The notes beneath the pieces are model-generated. The model had not been told where the DNA came from. It searched no databases and was given only the letters and a program-made list of their open reading frames with translations. From Linyphia triangularis (lineage: Eukaryota; Arthropoda; Arachnida; Araneae; Linyphiidae): a DNA stretch of 64,000 bases. The stretch spans positions 6,782,124 to 6,846,123 of the forward strand of contig OZ021723.1 of NCBI GenBank assembly GCA_963978545.1, read 5' to 3'. Each line of letters opens with the position of its first letter. Position 1 is the first letter of the stretch. A program made the position numbers and the translations under genes. This document shows positions 49,170 through 61,974 of the stretch, piece after piece.

Positions 49170-49314
49170 TGCATGCCAATTTAAACTACTAGTGTATTTT
49201 AAATATAGGTACTATAATCTTTAATTAAATGATTTATTTCTTAATTTTGTTTTAAACCTTGTGCATTTTGTATTTTTTATGAAACCCTTGGTGAGGGTTT
49301 CATGGCGGGGAGAA

Positions 49315-49630
49315 TGTTGGCGCCGTTTCGATTAGCATTCTAAATTCAGCTGCTTGCCCTTATCTCGCCAATGTGGGGGCCCTGTTCCATAATTCCCTCG
49401 CCAAGGACTTTTAGAAGAAGGGTTTTCACCCTTTTTTTTAATTGAAAAAGAGATTATGAAATATCTAGAGTTCGTGTGAAATATGTATTTTCAGTGCAGT
49501 TTGTTGTGCGAGAGAGTGGTTTAATACGAGAACCATGCTAAGCGGTTTATTTTGTGTGTGTGGAATCGCACTGGTCTAATAAATCAAAATTGTACAGTCC
49601 ACCAGATGTTTTTAATTGAGTCCCAATCTC
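49315..49630 (+). mobile_element. 3' LTR of the BEL/Pao element
   Basis: It begins TGTTGGCGCC immediately after a purine-rich polypurine tract (GGCGGGGAGAA, 49304-49314). AATAAA lies at 49578-49583, matching the 5' remnant. The exact right end is uncertain (about 49621-49635) because the two LTRs diverge there. Confidence 0.8.
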
Positions 49631-49819
49631 AAAACATAATGCAAGAATCGTGTTTATTGTAATTCCTTTGAGAAATTGAAATAGAAATTTACAAAGTGGA
49701 CCATGCGGTGGACAAATCCTACCTACATTATTCTCGGAATAATTTGTTCCAAATTAGTACTTTGAAATACAAAAATTTCAATTACTCATTTAATAATAAA
49801 TATGAGTCGTTATTCTTTC

Positions 49820-52800
49820 AATGTCAAATTACCAAGGCAATGTAATGTTTTCTACTTTAGTCATGTGTAGGTATTTGACACTACCTCAGTTTACCAATGT
49901 AATGTTTTCTATTTTAGTCATGTGCAGGTTTTTAACACCACCTCAGTTTACCAATGTAATGTTTTCTACTTTAGTCATGTGTAGGTATTTGACATTATCT
50001 TAGTTTACCAATGCAATGTTTTCTACTTTAGTCACGTGTAGGTATTTGACACTACTTCAGTTTACCAATGTAATATTTTCTACTTTAGTCATGTGTAGGT
50101 ATTTGACATTACCTCAGTTTACCAATGTAATGTTTTCTACTTTAGTCATGTGTAGGTATTTGACATTATCTTAGTTTACCAATGCAATGTTTTCTACTTT
50201 AGTCATGTGTAGATATTTTACACTACCTCAGAGTACCAGTGTAATCTTTTCTACTTTAGTTATGTGTAGGTATTTGACACTACTTCAGTTTACCAACGTA
50301 ATGTTTTCTACTTTAGTCATGTGTAGGTATTTGACACTACCTTAGTTTACCAATGCAATGTTTTCTACTTTAGTCATGTGTAGATATTTTACACTACCTC
50401 AGAGTACCAGTGTAATCTTTTCTACTTTAGTTATGTGTAGGTATTTGACACTACTTCAGTTTACCAACGTAATGTTTTCTACTTTAGTCATGTGTAGGTA
50501 TTTGACACTACCTTAGTTTACCAATGCAATGTTTTCTACTTTAGTCATGTGTAGATATTTTACACTACCTCAGAGTACCAGTGTAATCTTTTCTACTTTA
50601 GTTATGTGTAGGTATTTGACACTACTTCAGTTTACCAACGTAATGTTTTCTACTTTAGTCATGTGTAGGTATTTGACACTACCTTAGTTTACCAATGCAA
50701 TGTTTTCTACTTTAGTCACGTGTAGGTATTTGACACTACTTCAGAGTACCAGTGTAATCTTTTCTACTTTAGTTATGTGTAGGTATTTGACACTACTTCA
50801 GTTTACCAACGTAATGTTTTCTACTTTAGTCATGTGTAGGTATTTGACACTACCTTAGTTTACCAATGCAATGTTTTCTACTTTAGTCATGTGTAGATAT
50901 TTTACACTACCTCAGAGTACCAGTGTAATCTTTTCTACTTTAGTTATGTGTAGGTATTTGACACTACTTCAGTTTACCAACGTAATGTTTTCTACTTTAG
51001 TCATGTGTAGGTATTTGACACTACCTTAGTTTACCAATGCAATGTTTTCTACTTTAGTCACGTGTAGGTATTTGACACTACTTCAGTTTACCAATGTAAT
51101 ATTTTCTACTTTAGTCATGTGTAGGTATTTGACATTACCTCAGTTTACCAATGTAATGTTTTCTACTTTAGTCATGTGTAGGTATTTGACATTATCTTAG
51201 TTTACCAATGCAATGTTTTCTACTTTAGTCATGTGTAGATATTTTACACTACCTCAGAGTACCAGTGTAATCTTTTCTACTTTAGTTATGTGTAGGTATT
51301 TGACACTACTTCAGTTTACCAACGTAATGTTTTCTACTTTAGTCATGTGTAGGTATTTGACACTACCTTAGTTTACCAATGCAATGTTTTCTACTTTAGT
51401 CATGTGTAGATATTTTACACTACCTCAGAGTACCAGTGTAATCTTTTCTACTTTAGTTATGTGTAGGTATTTGACACTACTTCAGTTTACCAACGTAATG
51501 TTTTCTACTTTAGTCATGTGTAGGTATTTGACACTACCTTAGTTTACCAATGCAATGTTTTCTACTTTAGTCACGTGTAGGTATTTGACACTACTTCAGT
51601 TTACCAATGTAATATTTTCTACTTTAGTCATGTGTAGGTATTTGACATTACCTCAGTTTACCAATGTAATGTTTTCTACTTTAGTCATGTGTAGGTATTT
51701 GACATTATCTTAGTTTACCAATGCAATGTTTTCTACTTTAGTCATGTGTAGATATTTTACACTACCTCAGAGTACCAGTGTAATCTTTTCTACTTTAGTT
51801 ATGTGTAGGTATTTGACACTACTTCAGTTTACCAACGTAATGTTTTCTACTTTAGTCATGTGTAGGTATTTGACACTACCTTAGTTTACCAATGCAATGT
51901 TTTCTACTTTAGTCATGTGTAGATATTTTACACTACCTCAGAGTACCAGTGTAATCTTTTCTACTTTAGTTATGTGTAGGTATTTGACACTACTTCAGTT
52001 TACCAACGTAATGTTTTCTACTTTAGTCATGTGTAGGTATTTGACACTACCTTAGTTTACCAATGCAATGTTTTCTACTTTAGTCACGTGTAGGTATTTT
52101 ACACTACTTCAGTTTACCAATGTAATATTTTCTACTTTAGTCATGTGTAGGTATTTGACATTACCTCAGTTTACCAATGTAATGTTTTCTACTTTAGTCA
52201 TGTGTAGGTATTTGACATTATCTTAGTTTACCAATGCAATGTTTTCTACTTTAGTCATGTGTAGATATTTTACACTACCTCAGAGTACCAGTGTAATCTT
52301 TTCTACTTTAGTTATGTGTAGGTATTTGACACTACTTCAGTTTACCAACGTAATGTTTTCTACTTTAGTCATGTGTAGGTATTTGACACTACCTTAGTTT
52401 ACCAATGCAATGTTTTCTACTTTAGTCATGTGTAGATATTTTACACTACCTCAGAGTACCAGTGTAATCTTTTCTACTTTAGTTATGTGTAGGTATTTGA
52501 CACTACTTCAGTTTACCAACGTAATGTTTTCTACTTTAGTCATGTGTAGGTATTTGACACTACCTTAGTTTACCAATGCAATGTTTTCTACTTTAGTCAC
52601 GTGTAGGTATTTGACACTACTTCAGTTTACCAATGTAATATTTTCTACTTTAGTCATGTGTAGGTATTTGACATTACCTCAGTTTACCAATGTAATGTTT
52701 TCTACTTTAGTCATGTGTAGGTATTTGACATTATCTTAGTTTACCAATGCAATGTTTTCTACTTTAGTCATGTGTAGATATTTTACACTACCTCAGAGTA

Positions 52801-54690
52801 CCAGTGTAATCTTTTCTACTTTAGTTATGTGTAGGTATTTGACACTACTTCAGTTTACCAACGTAATGTTTTCTACTTTAGTCATGTGTAGGTATTTGAC
52901 ACTACCTTAGTTTACCAATGCAATGTTTTCTACTTTAGTCACGTGTAGGTATTTGACACTACTTCAGTTTACCAATGTAATATTTTCTACTTTAGTCATG
53001 TGTAGGTATTTGACATTACCTCAGTTTACCAATGTAATGTTTTCTACTTTAGTCATGTGTAGGTATTTGACATTATCTTAGTTTACCAATGCAATGTTTT
53101 CTACTTTAGTCATGTGTAGATATTTTACACTACCTCAGAGTACCAGTGTAATCTTTTCTACTTTAGTTATGTGTAGGTATTTGACACTACTTCAGTTTAC
53201 CAACGTAATGTTTTCTACTTTAGTCATGTGTAGGTATTTGACACTACCTTAGTTTACCAATGCAATGTTTTCTACTTTAGTCATGTGTAGATATTTTACA
53301 CTACCTCAGAGTACCAGTGTAATCTTTTCTACTTTAGTTATGTGTAGGTATTTGACACTACTTCAGTTTACCAACGTAATGTTTTCTACTTTAGTCATGT
53401 GTAGGTATTTGACACTACCTTAGTTTACCAATGCAATGTTTTCTACTTTAGTCATGTGTAGATATTTTACACTACCTCAGAGTACCAGTGTAATCTTTTC
53501 TACTTTAGTTATGTGTAGGTATTTGACACTACTTCAGTTTACCAACGTAATGTTTTCTACTTTAGTCATGTGTAGGTATTTGACACTACCTTAGTTTACC
53601 AATGCAATGTTTTCTACTTTAGTCACGTGTAGGTATTTGACACTACTTCAGTTTACCAATGTAATATTTTCTACTTTAGTCATGTGTAGGTATTTGACAT
53701 TACCTCAGTTTACCAATGTAATGTTTTCTACTTTAGTCATGTGTAGGTATTTGACATTATCTTAGTTTACCAATGCAATGTTTTCTACTTTAGTCATGTG
53801 TAGATATTTTACACTACCTCAGAGTACCAGTGTAATCTTTTCTACTTTAGTTATGTGTAGGTATTTGACACTACTTCAGTTTACCAACGTAATGTTTTCT
53901 ACTTTAGTCATGTGTAGGTATTTGACACTACCTTAGTTTACCAATGCAATGTTTTCTACTTTAGTCATGTGTAGATATTTTACACTACCTCAGAGTACCA
54001 GTGTAATCTTTTCTACTTTAGTTATGTGTAGGTATTTGACACTACTTCAGTTTACCAACGTAATGTTTTCTACTTTAGTCATGTGTAGGTATTTGACACT
54101 ACCTTAGTTTACCAATGCAATGTTTTCTACTTTAGTCATGTGTAGATATTTTACACTACCTCAGAGTACCAGTGTAATCTTTTCTACTTTAGTTATGTGT
54201 AGGTATTTGACACTACTTCAGTTTACCAACGTAATGTTTTCTACTTTAGTCATGTGTAGGTATTTGACACTACCTTAGTTTACCAATGCAATGTTTTCTA
54301 CTTTAGTCACGTGTAGGTATTTTACACTACTTCAGTTTACCAATGTAATATTTTCTACTTTAGTCATGTGTAGGTATTTGACATTACCTCAGTTTACCAA
54401 TGTAATGTTTTCTACTTTAGTCATGTATCGGTATTTGACATGACTTTAGTTTATCAATGTAATGTTTTCTACTTTAGTCATGTGTAGATATTTTACACTA
54501 CCTCAGTGTACCAGTGTAATGTTTTCTACTTCAGTTATGTGTAGGTATTTGACTCTACTTCAGTTTACCAACGTAGTGTTTTCTACTTTAGTCATGTGTA
54601 GGTATTTGACACTACCTTAGTTTACCAATGCAATTTTTTCTACTTTAGTCACGTGTAGGTATTTGACATTACCTTAGCTTACCATTACCA
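49820..54690. repeat. 57-bp satellite with 171-bp higher-order structure, ~85 monomers
   Basis: The monomer is 57 bases, based on TTTACCAATGTAATGTTTTC-TACTTTAGTCATGTG-TAGGTATTTGACACTACCTCAG. Three monomer types (starting AGTACCAGTG, TTTACCAACG and TTTACCAATGC) repeat in order as a 171-base unit. A rarer monomer with TAATATTTT occurs at 50071, 51097, 51610, 52123, 52636, 52978, 53662 and 54346; all spacings are multiples of 171 (1026, 513, 513, 513, 342, 684, 684). Monomers at both edges are irregular. 57 is divisible by three, so one frame stays open for a few monomers, but TAG stops occur; it is non-coding. Confidence 0.97.
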
Positions 54691-55440
54691 CATATTTAGA
54701 TGTCAATTAGCCCAATACTAGATAAAATGCAATCAAACGAGACACTTTACTTCAAACTGTCTCCAACATGATAGCAATACAGCAAAAAAAAAAATCCTCA
54801 TTTTTCATGTAAATAAAGTAATTACTTATCAGCACAATTATACTTTGATTTCCACATCATGCAGTCAAATGTTACCTCCTAATTGTTAAAATGCAAGTGC
54901 TAAGCTCAACCACATAGAATAAATGTGTTGAATAATACAGTTATTGTTCTATTTTGAAGTGCTTAAGTTTCACTTTAGTTCCCACTCCTTTTTAGGTTTA
55001 CATTAGAAGGACTTTGCCACTCGGTATCACCTTTCATCGTTCCGCCTTCTCCACATCAGCTCGGGACATAATTGAGATTAGGTGAAGATTGATCACGAAC
55101 TCGGCGATGGAATTGGCGATAAGGAGATCCTTTTTTGAAACAAAAGCTTTCATGGCGAAAAGAAAGAGAAGCTAAGAGTGCTCGTTGAAATGAGTTTGGG
55201 CTATTGCATGCGTTGTAATTGTGAGATTATTAGGGAAAACTTTAGCTTTGCTGAATGGTGTAGAAACACTTGAAGATCCAAATTTGATAGCAGGAAGTGT
55301 CATTGAAGTAAAGCGTTAAACTTAGAGATGTTGCAATTGAAGGGTAAGGGAAAGGAATACTCATTGTCAAAACTAAAAATGTAAAAAAAAAAATCACCTT
55401 TCTGGCACTGTATCTTCTTTCCCAGCACCCAAAAACTTTT
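54691..55440. other. Non-coding DNA after the satellite
   Basis: Low-copy sequence with a GC-richer part at 54990-55150. No gene was recognised. Confidence 0.45.
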
Positions 55441-55682
55441 TACCTCCATATGTTCTTGATGTTATGCCATTGTCCCGAAAATGAATCAGGGTACCCTTCA
55501 AATGCTTCTTTATAAATAAAGCTTGGTATATAATGCCGAGCAAAGTACGGAGTTAGCATCTTTAACTGCCCCAGGTGCATTATACGACGCCGACCACTAT
55601 CGCTCAACTGGCCAATCCTGATGTGGAACGTTGAAAACCGGCCTTTGTTACTTACATCGGATAAAATAATATATATATATAT

Positions 55683-55799
55683 TATAAACTTAGTTAAATA
55701 ACAGGAAAAGTGATGCAGCCCAATATTAATGTTTATATTGCATATTGAAACATTAATATTGGGCTGCATCACTTTTCCTGTTATTTAACTAAGTTTATA
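55683..55799. repeat. Perfect hairpin, 52-bp arms, 13-base loop
   Basis: 55683-55734 is the exact reverse complement of 55748-55799 (TATAAACTTAGTTAAATAAC... with its inverse). An AT-dinucleotide run adjoins the left arm. It could be a MITE end-to-end palindrome or a transcribed hairpin; only the symmetry is seen. Confidence 0.97.
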
Positions 55800-55822
55800 G
55801 TATATTTTAAAACACATCCTCT

Positions 55823-56556
55823 TTAAGGCGTCTTCTCACTTTAGGCACCTCGAAAATAGGCAATTTTCGCGATTTTTTTCGAGGATTTTTGCAAACAATT
55901 ATGGGATAAAATGGATCCTATATAATAAACACATCTTTCAAGTGCAAGAAATTTTTTTATTTTTTTATTTTTTTGAACAATTATTATAATAAAACAGTAG
56001 CATCGAAAAACCCGTGTAGAAATGTAATGTTCGTGGCTTGTTGATGAAATTTCGGAAACTATCCGGCCGATTGTCATGAAATTTGAATGACATATTCTTC
56101 ATAGTTATGGCTATAGCGTATATCATCAGATTTTTGATATTCGCGAAAATAACAAAATGGCGCACGTTTTTCGAAAAAGTTAAAAAAAAACGCGTTTTTT
56201 TGCAGTTTTTTATAAAAAAAAAAAAATACTTCAAATCAAAATTTCAAAAATCTGATGATATGCGCTATAGCCATAACTATGAAGAATATGTCATTCAAAT
56301 TTCATGGCAATCGCCGGATAGTTTCCGAAATTTCATCAACATGCCACAAACATTACATTTCTACACGGATTTTTCGATGCTACTGTTTCATTATAATAAT
56401 TGTTCAAAAAAATAAAAAAATAAGTTTTTTCTTGTACTTGAAAGATGTGTTTATTATATAGGATCCATTTTATCCCATAATTTTTGCAAAAATCCTCGAA
56501 AAAAATTGCGAAAATTAGCCTATTTTCGAGGTGCCTAAAGTGAGAAGACGCCTTAA
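55823..56556. mobile_element. TTAA-flanked foldback element, copy 2 (734 bp)
   Basis: Same tips (TTAAGGCGTCTTCTCAC and inverse) and same inverted-arm structure as 9096-9832. In this copy the arms pair over nearly their whole length (about 55823-56180 with 56210-56556), whereas in the 9-kb copy the left arm has an altered segment around 9316-9390. TTAA is at both edges. Non-coding; frames through it are arm translations. Confidence 0.92.
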
Positions 56557-57450
56557 TAGTTTTCTTACATTGCACCATTTAGAAGATCAACCAGTTTAAC
56601 TTTGCAAGTCAATTAGAATCGCAGTAATCTTCCAACCATTAAACGCCTAACTGTCAATTTTTACGGTGCACGAAATGTCTGTTTTGGCCATTAACTTATC
56701 ATGATTAACTAATCTATCTATCTGTCTGTCTGTTTGTCTGTCTATCTATCTACTTTAAAAAAGGAAAGGTGCCGGTAAAGATAATAGCAAAAGACCCAGA
56801 GGGGATTTAAATTACAAAAAAAAAATTAGCACTGAAAAACTAAAGATATCAATTTAAACTCACATTAAATTTTTTAAAATATATACAACCACATAATGCA
56901 TGAAAGTATGTAATTGTAGATATGTATCAGAATTTAGAAGAGCAGGAAATAGTAAAAAATACATAAAAATGGTAAGGAGCAAGAAAAAAAAAAAAAAAAG
57001 AAAAAAAAATATTAAACCAAATAAATTGTAAAAAATGTTGAAGTAGCAAGAGAGAAAAAAAACAGATACAGTCATATGAAAATTTAATCGTAGAAATTTG
57101 AAAGGAATTACCTCTTGCCCTAACTCTTATTGCTGTTAGTTGCTTACACTCGATTTCTCGAATCCTCTATCAAACACCATACTATACACTAAGTCAGATA
57201 ACTCTCAAGGATTTCAGTCAAGGGGTTTCTTCAAGAAATTATCTTTTCAGAATTTTCACTCTCTAGGGTAAAGACATATTCGTCTTCGTAACAAACATTT
57301 TTATGGAAAAGATGAGAGTTTCTTAGTTGACTTTTTTAAAAATATCAAATGTTTTTTTAGGTCCATTGTTTTCGTATTAAAAATATTTACTCAAAAATAA
57401 GCTAGTCTTATAAAATATTTACTTAGTCGTGCTGCCATCTGTTATCCAGA
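56557..57450. other. Non-coding DNA with short microsatellites
   Basis: A (CTAT)/(CTGT) tetranucleotide tract at 56713-56752 and poly-A tracts near 56984-57008. No gene was recognised. Confidence 0.5.
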
Positions 57451-57454
57451 TTTA

Positions 57455-58715
57455 AAAACAAAACTGCCTTTAATTATTTCATGTACATAACTTTCTTATC
57501 ATGGAAATTTAAATTTTATCTTTGCGTTTCATATCTTCAGCATAAATAATGTCTATTAATTAACACGTTTTATGAATAAATTTAACGTGTAACGTTACAT
57601 AAAACATTTAAAGTTAACATGAAACATGTTCATTAATAGACATTATTTATGCTGAAGATATGAAACGCAAAGATAAAATTTAAATTTCCATGATTACTTT
57701 AATTAAATCAAATGTATGTAAGAAGTTATGTACATGAAATAATTATATCTTTGCGTTTCATATCTTCAGCATAAATAATGTCTATTAATTAACACGTTTT
57801 ATGAATAAATTTAACGTGTAACGTTACATAAAACATTTAAAGTTAACATGAAACATGTTCATTAATAGACATTATTTATGCTGAAGATATGAAACGCAAA
57901 GATAAAATTTAAATTTCCATGATTACTTTAATTAAATCAAATGTATGTAAGAAGTTATGTACATGAAATAATTATATCTTCGCGTTTCATATCTTCAGCA
58001 TAAATAATGTCTATTAATTAACAAGTTTTATGAATAAATTTAACGTGTAACGTTACATAAAACATTTAAAGTTAACATGAAACATGTTCATTAATAGACA
58101 TTATTTATGCTGAAGATATGAAACGCAAAGATAAAATTTAAATTTCCATGATTACATTAATTAAATCAAATGTATGTAAGAAGTTATGTACATGAAATAA
58201 TTATATCTTTGCGTTTCATATCTTCAGCATAAATAATGTCTATTAATTAACACGTTTTATGAATAAATTTAACGTGTAACGTTACATAAAACATTTAAAG
58301 TTAACATGAAACATGTTCATTAATAGACATTATTTATGCTGAAGATATGAAACGCAAAGATAAAATTTAAATTTCCATGATTACTTTAATTAAATCAAAT
58401 GTATGTAAGAAGTTATGTACATGAAATAATTATATCTTTGCGTTTCATATCTTCAGCATAAATAATGTCTATTAATTAACACGTTTTATGAATAAATTTA
58501 ACGTGTAACGTTACATAAAACATTTAAAGTTAACATAAAACGTGTTCATTAATAGACATTATTTATGCTGAAGATATGAAACGCAAAGATAAAATTTAAA
58601 TTTTCATGATTACTTTAATTAAATCAAATGTATGTAAGAAGTTATGTACATGAAATAATTATATCTTTGCGTTTCATATCTTCAGCATAAATAATGTCTA
58701 TTAATGAACACGTTT
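57455..58715. repeat. 229-bp tandem array of hairpin units
   Basis: ATCTTTGCGTTTCATATCTTC starts at 57518, then 57747, 57976, 58205, 58434 and 58663 (57976 with TTCGCG), exactly 229 bases apart. In each unit a 43-base arm is followed about 70 bases later by its perfect inverse (ending GATATGAAACGCAAAGAT). The array is thus arm, spacer 1, inverse arm, spacer 2, repeated five times plus a final arm. The left flank (57455-57517) holds a partial inverted copy of spacer 2. Units are nearly identical. Confidence 0.95.
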
Positions 58716-58769
58716 TATGTGGCTCGAATATATTTGTATATCGCGCAATTATACAAATAAAAATATAAC

Positions 58770-60010
58770 GATCAAATACAGGCACATGGTCCATTATGGT
58801 TCATCCCATTTAACTTTTCTGCACAATCCCAAATTATAGATCCAGCTGTCTTTTAAAACTGTTGACTCCGGTACAATTAACAATGTTTTTCTGGAAGATT
58901 GTTCCACTTATCCATCACTACATTGTAAAAATAACGTTTCATACTTTCAAAGTTATGAAATGCGATTTATATTGTTTATATATGGCCTCTTGTCTGGTCC
59001 TATGTATTGAACTCTAAGCCTTTGAAATCACACTGATAAATATAAACAGCTGAATCAAATCCCCTCTGGACCTTCTGTCTTCAAATGTATACATATTGTT
59101 ACGAATTTTTGTATATTTGTAAATATTTCGTAGTGTAATTTTGTAAACAGGAAAATTTATGTACATTTCGCATAAGGCAGTGCAATAGTTCGTCGTTAGT
59201 TTGCTTCCCCGCAATGTGTGTCTTAATGCTTGATAACGAGTTTTACAGAGGTAATGCTGGGAAGCGAGTTTTACAAGGAGAAGAGCATTTAACATTATGG
59301 TAATGGCAATCTCGCCAAATTGAAGAGATAGAGCATGCGACGGTTTTGGCGACTAATTTTTGTCGCCAAATTTGGCGACATTTTCGGTCCCCATGTACAT
59401 GTATAGGACTTTTCGACTACGATCTGGAAAGATCTCCAAATATCTACCTCTAAAAAATTCAAGAATGTTCGCCTCCCCTATAAAAGCTCAAGAGAGCGGG
59501 TGATGGAGTTTGTTGTCAGGTTAGTCAGTTAGTTGACTGAGTTGAGTCAGTGAGTTGACTGGAATTTCTGAGTTGAGATACTGAGTCTCAGTGAGCATTC
59601 AGAGTAGCTCTAAAGCGAACTGTATTGCATTGTCTTTTGCAGTGAATTTAGCAGTTGTGTTGTCAAGTTTATTTTAACTGCTGTTTTGTGCTCTATTGTT
59701 GTGAAAAGAGTTGTATTGAGTCTACTAGAACGAGAAGTTCTGGAGTTGTAAGAGAATCTGTGAAGAGTTATATTGGAATAAATTTCTTCAAGTTTTGATC
59801 TGCTTTGGCTTCAAATCTTTCGAACCCATACACGCAACAATATCAAGGTCACTCAGCCTAGCACTCTAATTTACTGTCAAGTTACGTTGTATTATATTTG
59901 ATGCTCTACGCTGAACTTTTTCCAATAAATTGATATTCTTCTTGAGATGCGGCGACCAGAATTATACTTCATACTCTAGATGTTGCTTAATCAATCCTCT
60001 ATGAAGTGGC
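58770..60010 (-). pseudogene. CR1-like LINE reverse-transcriptase end, split by a solo LTR
   Basis: On the minus strand, 60010-59840 encodes LPLHRGLIKQHLEYEV, FWSPHLKKNINLLEKVQRRA and similar, and 59096-58770 continues with TFEDRRSRGDLIQLF and NCTGVNSFKRQLDL. This order is the C-terminal thumb/tail region of CR1/jockey-group reverse transcriptases. It has stops and lacks the catalytic domain. The 743-bp LTR at 59097-59839 separates the halves. Confidence 0.85.
59097..59839 (+). mobile_element. Solo LTR, probably Ty3/Gypsy
   Basis: It begins TGTTACG and ends CGCAACA (TG...CA), flanked by a 4-base ATAT duplication (59093-59096, 59840-59843). It has a promoter-like TATAAAAG (59479-59486) and a polyadenylation signal AATAAA (59777-59782). 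No internal retroelement sequence adjoins either edge, so it is a solo LTR left by recombination. The Gypsy assignment rests on ends, size and duplication length only. Confidence 0.85.
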
Positions 60011-60039
60011 AAAGTAATATTTTGTTTAATATTGTCTTA

Positions 60040-60335
<296 letters not shown>

Positions 60336-60935
60336 GATTCCAAAATTGTTGTTCATGTCATGTGAAAACAATTTTTATTCATCAATCACTAGCTCAGCGT
60401 TATTACGTTCAATTTTTCATAATTTGTTTTTAAATAGTACTACCCAACTAGTGTCGCCATCTGTTGGCAAAAAGTTAAGATAAATGTAAAATTATTTAAT
60501 AACTTACAGGAATGAATTTAATTGAAAGTTTCATTTCAATATCTCACTTAAACTTATATTAATTATAAAATGTTGAGTAATGTATGCCTTTTCATGAAAA
60601 ATTAATAATAGTTTATCTTGTTTTTAATTATAAAAGTTAATGAAAATATGTAGAGAACGGGAAAAAAATGGAATGAATGTTTTCCCTCTAAGATATACCG
60701 ACACATTTTAAGAAAAATGGAAGGAATTGTTTAAATTACCTTAATTTTAAATAAATTGATGGATCAAATTCAGTTTTACTTGTTTGTAGATTTATTCTTT
60801 CGTCACTTTAAGTTCATGCATATAACCATTTTAGCCCACTATTATTTTATTCCACTGGAACATATATGGTGAATATCTCTTCCGGTCTGGATATGCGACG
60901 AAAATAAAATTATAGTATTTAACTTATCTTTACTT
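60336..60935. other. AT-rich non-coding DNA
   Basis: No gene or repeat was recognised. Confidence 0.5.
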
Positions 60936-61735
60936 CGTGGTATAACCCTTCCTTATTTCACATTATAACCTTCCTTTGTTTCACAGTATAACCCTTCTTT
61001 GTTTCACTGTAAAACCCTTCAGTATTTAAAGAGTATAACCCTTCTTTTTTTTTTACAATATAATCTTCCGTTATTTTACAGTATAACTTCTCTTTATTTT
61101 ACAGTGTATTTTCTCTCTATTTTACAGTGTATTTTCTCTCTATTTTACAGTGTATTTTCTCTCTAATGTAACTTCTCTCTACATTATTGGGTAACTTCTC
61201 TTTACATCATAGTGTAACTTATTTTTACTTTATATAATTACTTCTCGTTATTTTATATAGAAACTTCTCTTTACTTTACATAATAAATTCTCTTTACTTT
61301 ATATAATAACTTACCTTTACTTTATAAGATAACCTTCTTTTATTATAGTATATATACTGTAATATAAAGAAGCTATAACCTCTTTATATTATAGTATAAC
61401 CTCTTTATTTTATAGTATAACCTCTTTATACTATAGTATAACCTCTTTATAATAAATATAGTATAACCTCTTTATAATAAATATAGTATAACCTCTTTAC
61501 AATATAGTCTAACCTCTTTATAATAAATATAGTATAACCTCTTTACAATATAGTCTAACCTCTTTATAATAAATATAGTATAACCTCTTTACAATATAGT
61601 CTAACCTCTTTATATTATACTATAACCTCTTTATATTATAGCATTACCTCTTTATATTATAGCATAACCTCTTTATATTATAGCATAACCTCTTTACTTT
61701 ATAGCAAAACCTCTTTACATTACTGTATAACCTCT
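60936..61735. repeat. Drifting ~18-24-bp tandem repeat (TATAACCTCTTTA)
   Basis: Short units change gradually from left to right: CACAGTATAACCCTTCTTTGTTT near 61000, TTTTACAGTGTATTTTCTCTC (three exact copies, 61100-61160), TAACTTCTCTTTAC near 61200, and TATAACCTCTTTATATTATAG from 61380. A 50-odd-base subarray (AATAAATATAGTATAACCTC... ACAATATAGTCTAACC) is repeated three times at about 61485-61600. Confidence 0.92.
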
Positions 61736-61739
61736 TTTG

Positions 61740-61965
<226 letters not shown>

Positions 61966-61974
61966 GATATACAA

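Larger units (their letters stand above)
41639..49635 (+). mobile_element. Decayed BEL/Pao LTR retroelement with nested insertions
   Basis: In order: a 5' LTR remnant (41639-41710), Gag-like fragments, a gap where protease, reverse transcriptase and RNase H should be, the Pol connection and integrase region, then a 3' LTR. The gap is occupied by a P-element-like transposon. Two SINE A copies and a tandem-armed MITE are also inserted. The element cannot be autonomous. BEL/Pao is assigned from the integrase with its C-terminal DUF5641-like extension and from the gag type. Confidence 0.88.

Noticed and set aside
41639..49635. Functional BEL/Pao or P-like element
   Set aside because: Multiple frameshifts, stops, missing domains and insertions; both are decayed.
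49820..54690. CRISPR-like array or repeat protein from regular 57-bp units
   Set aside because: There are no unique spacers between constant repeats, the DNA is eukaryotic in character, and stops occur in the open frame; it is a satellite.
55440..55672. Possible minus-strand coding exon (RRIMHLGQLKMLTPYFARHY...), ending before a GTAAAAAG donor-like site
   Set aside because: Composition is protein-like, but no family is recognised, the acceptor is weak, and part of it resembles the foldback repeat arm near 30660. A repeat remnant is as likely; a protein search would decide.
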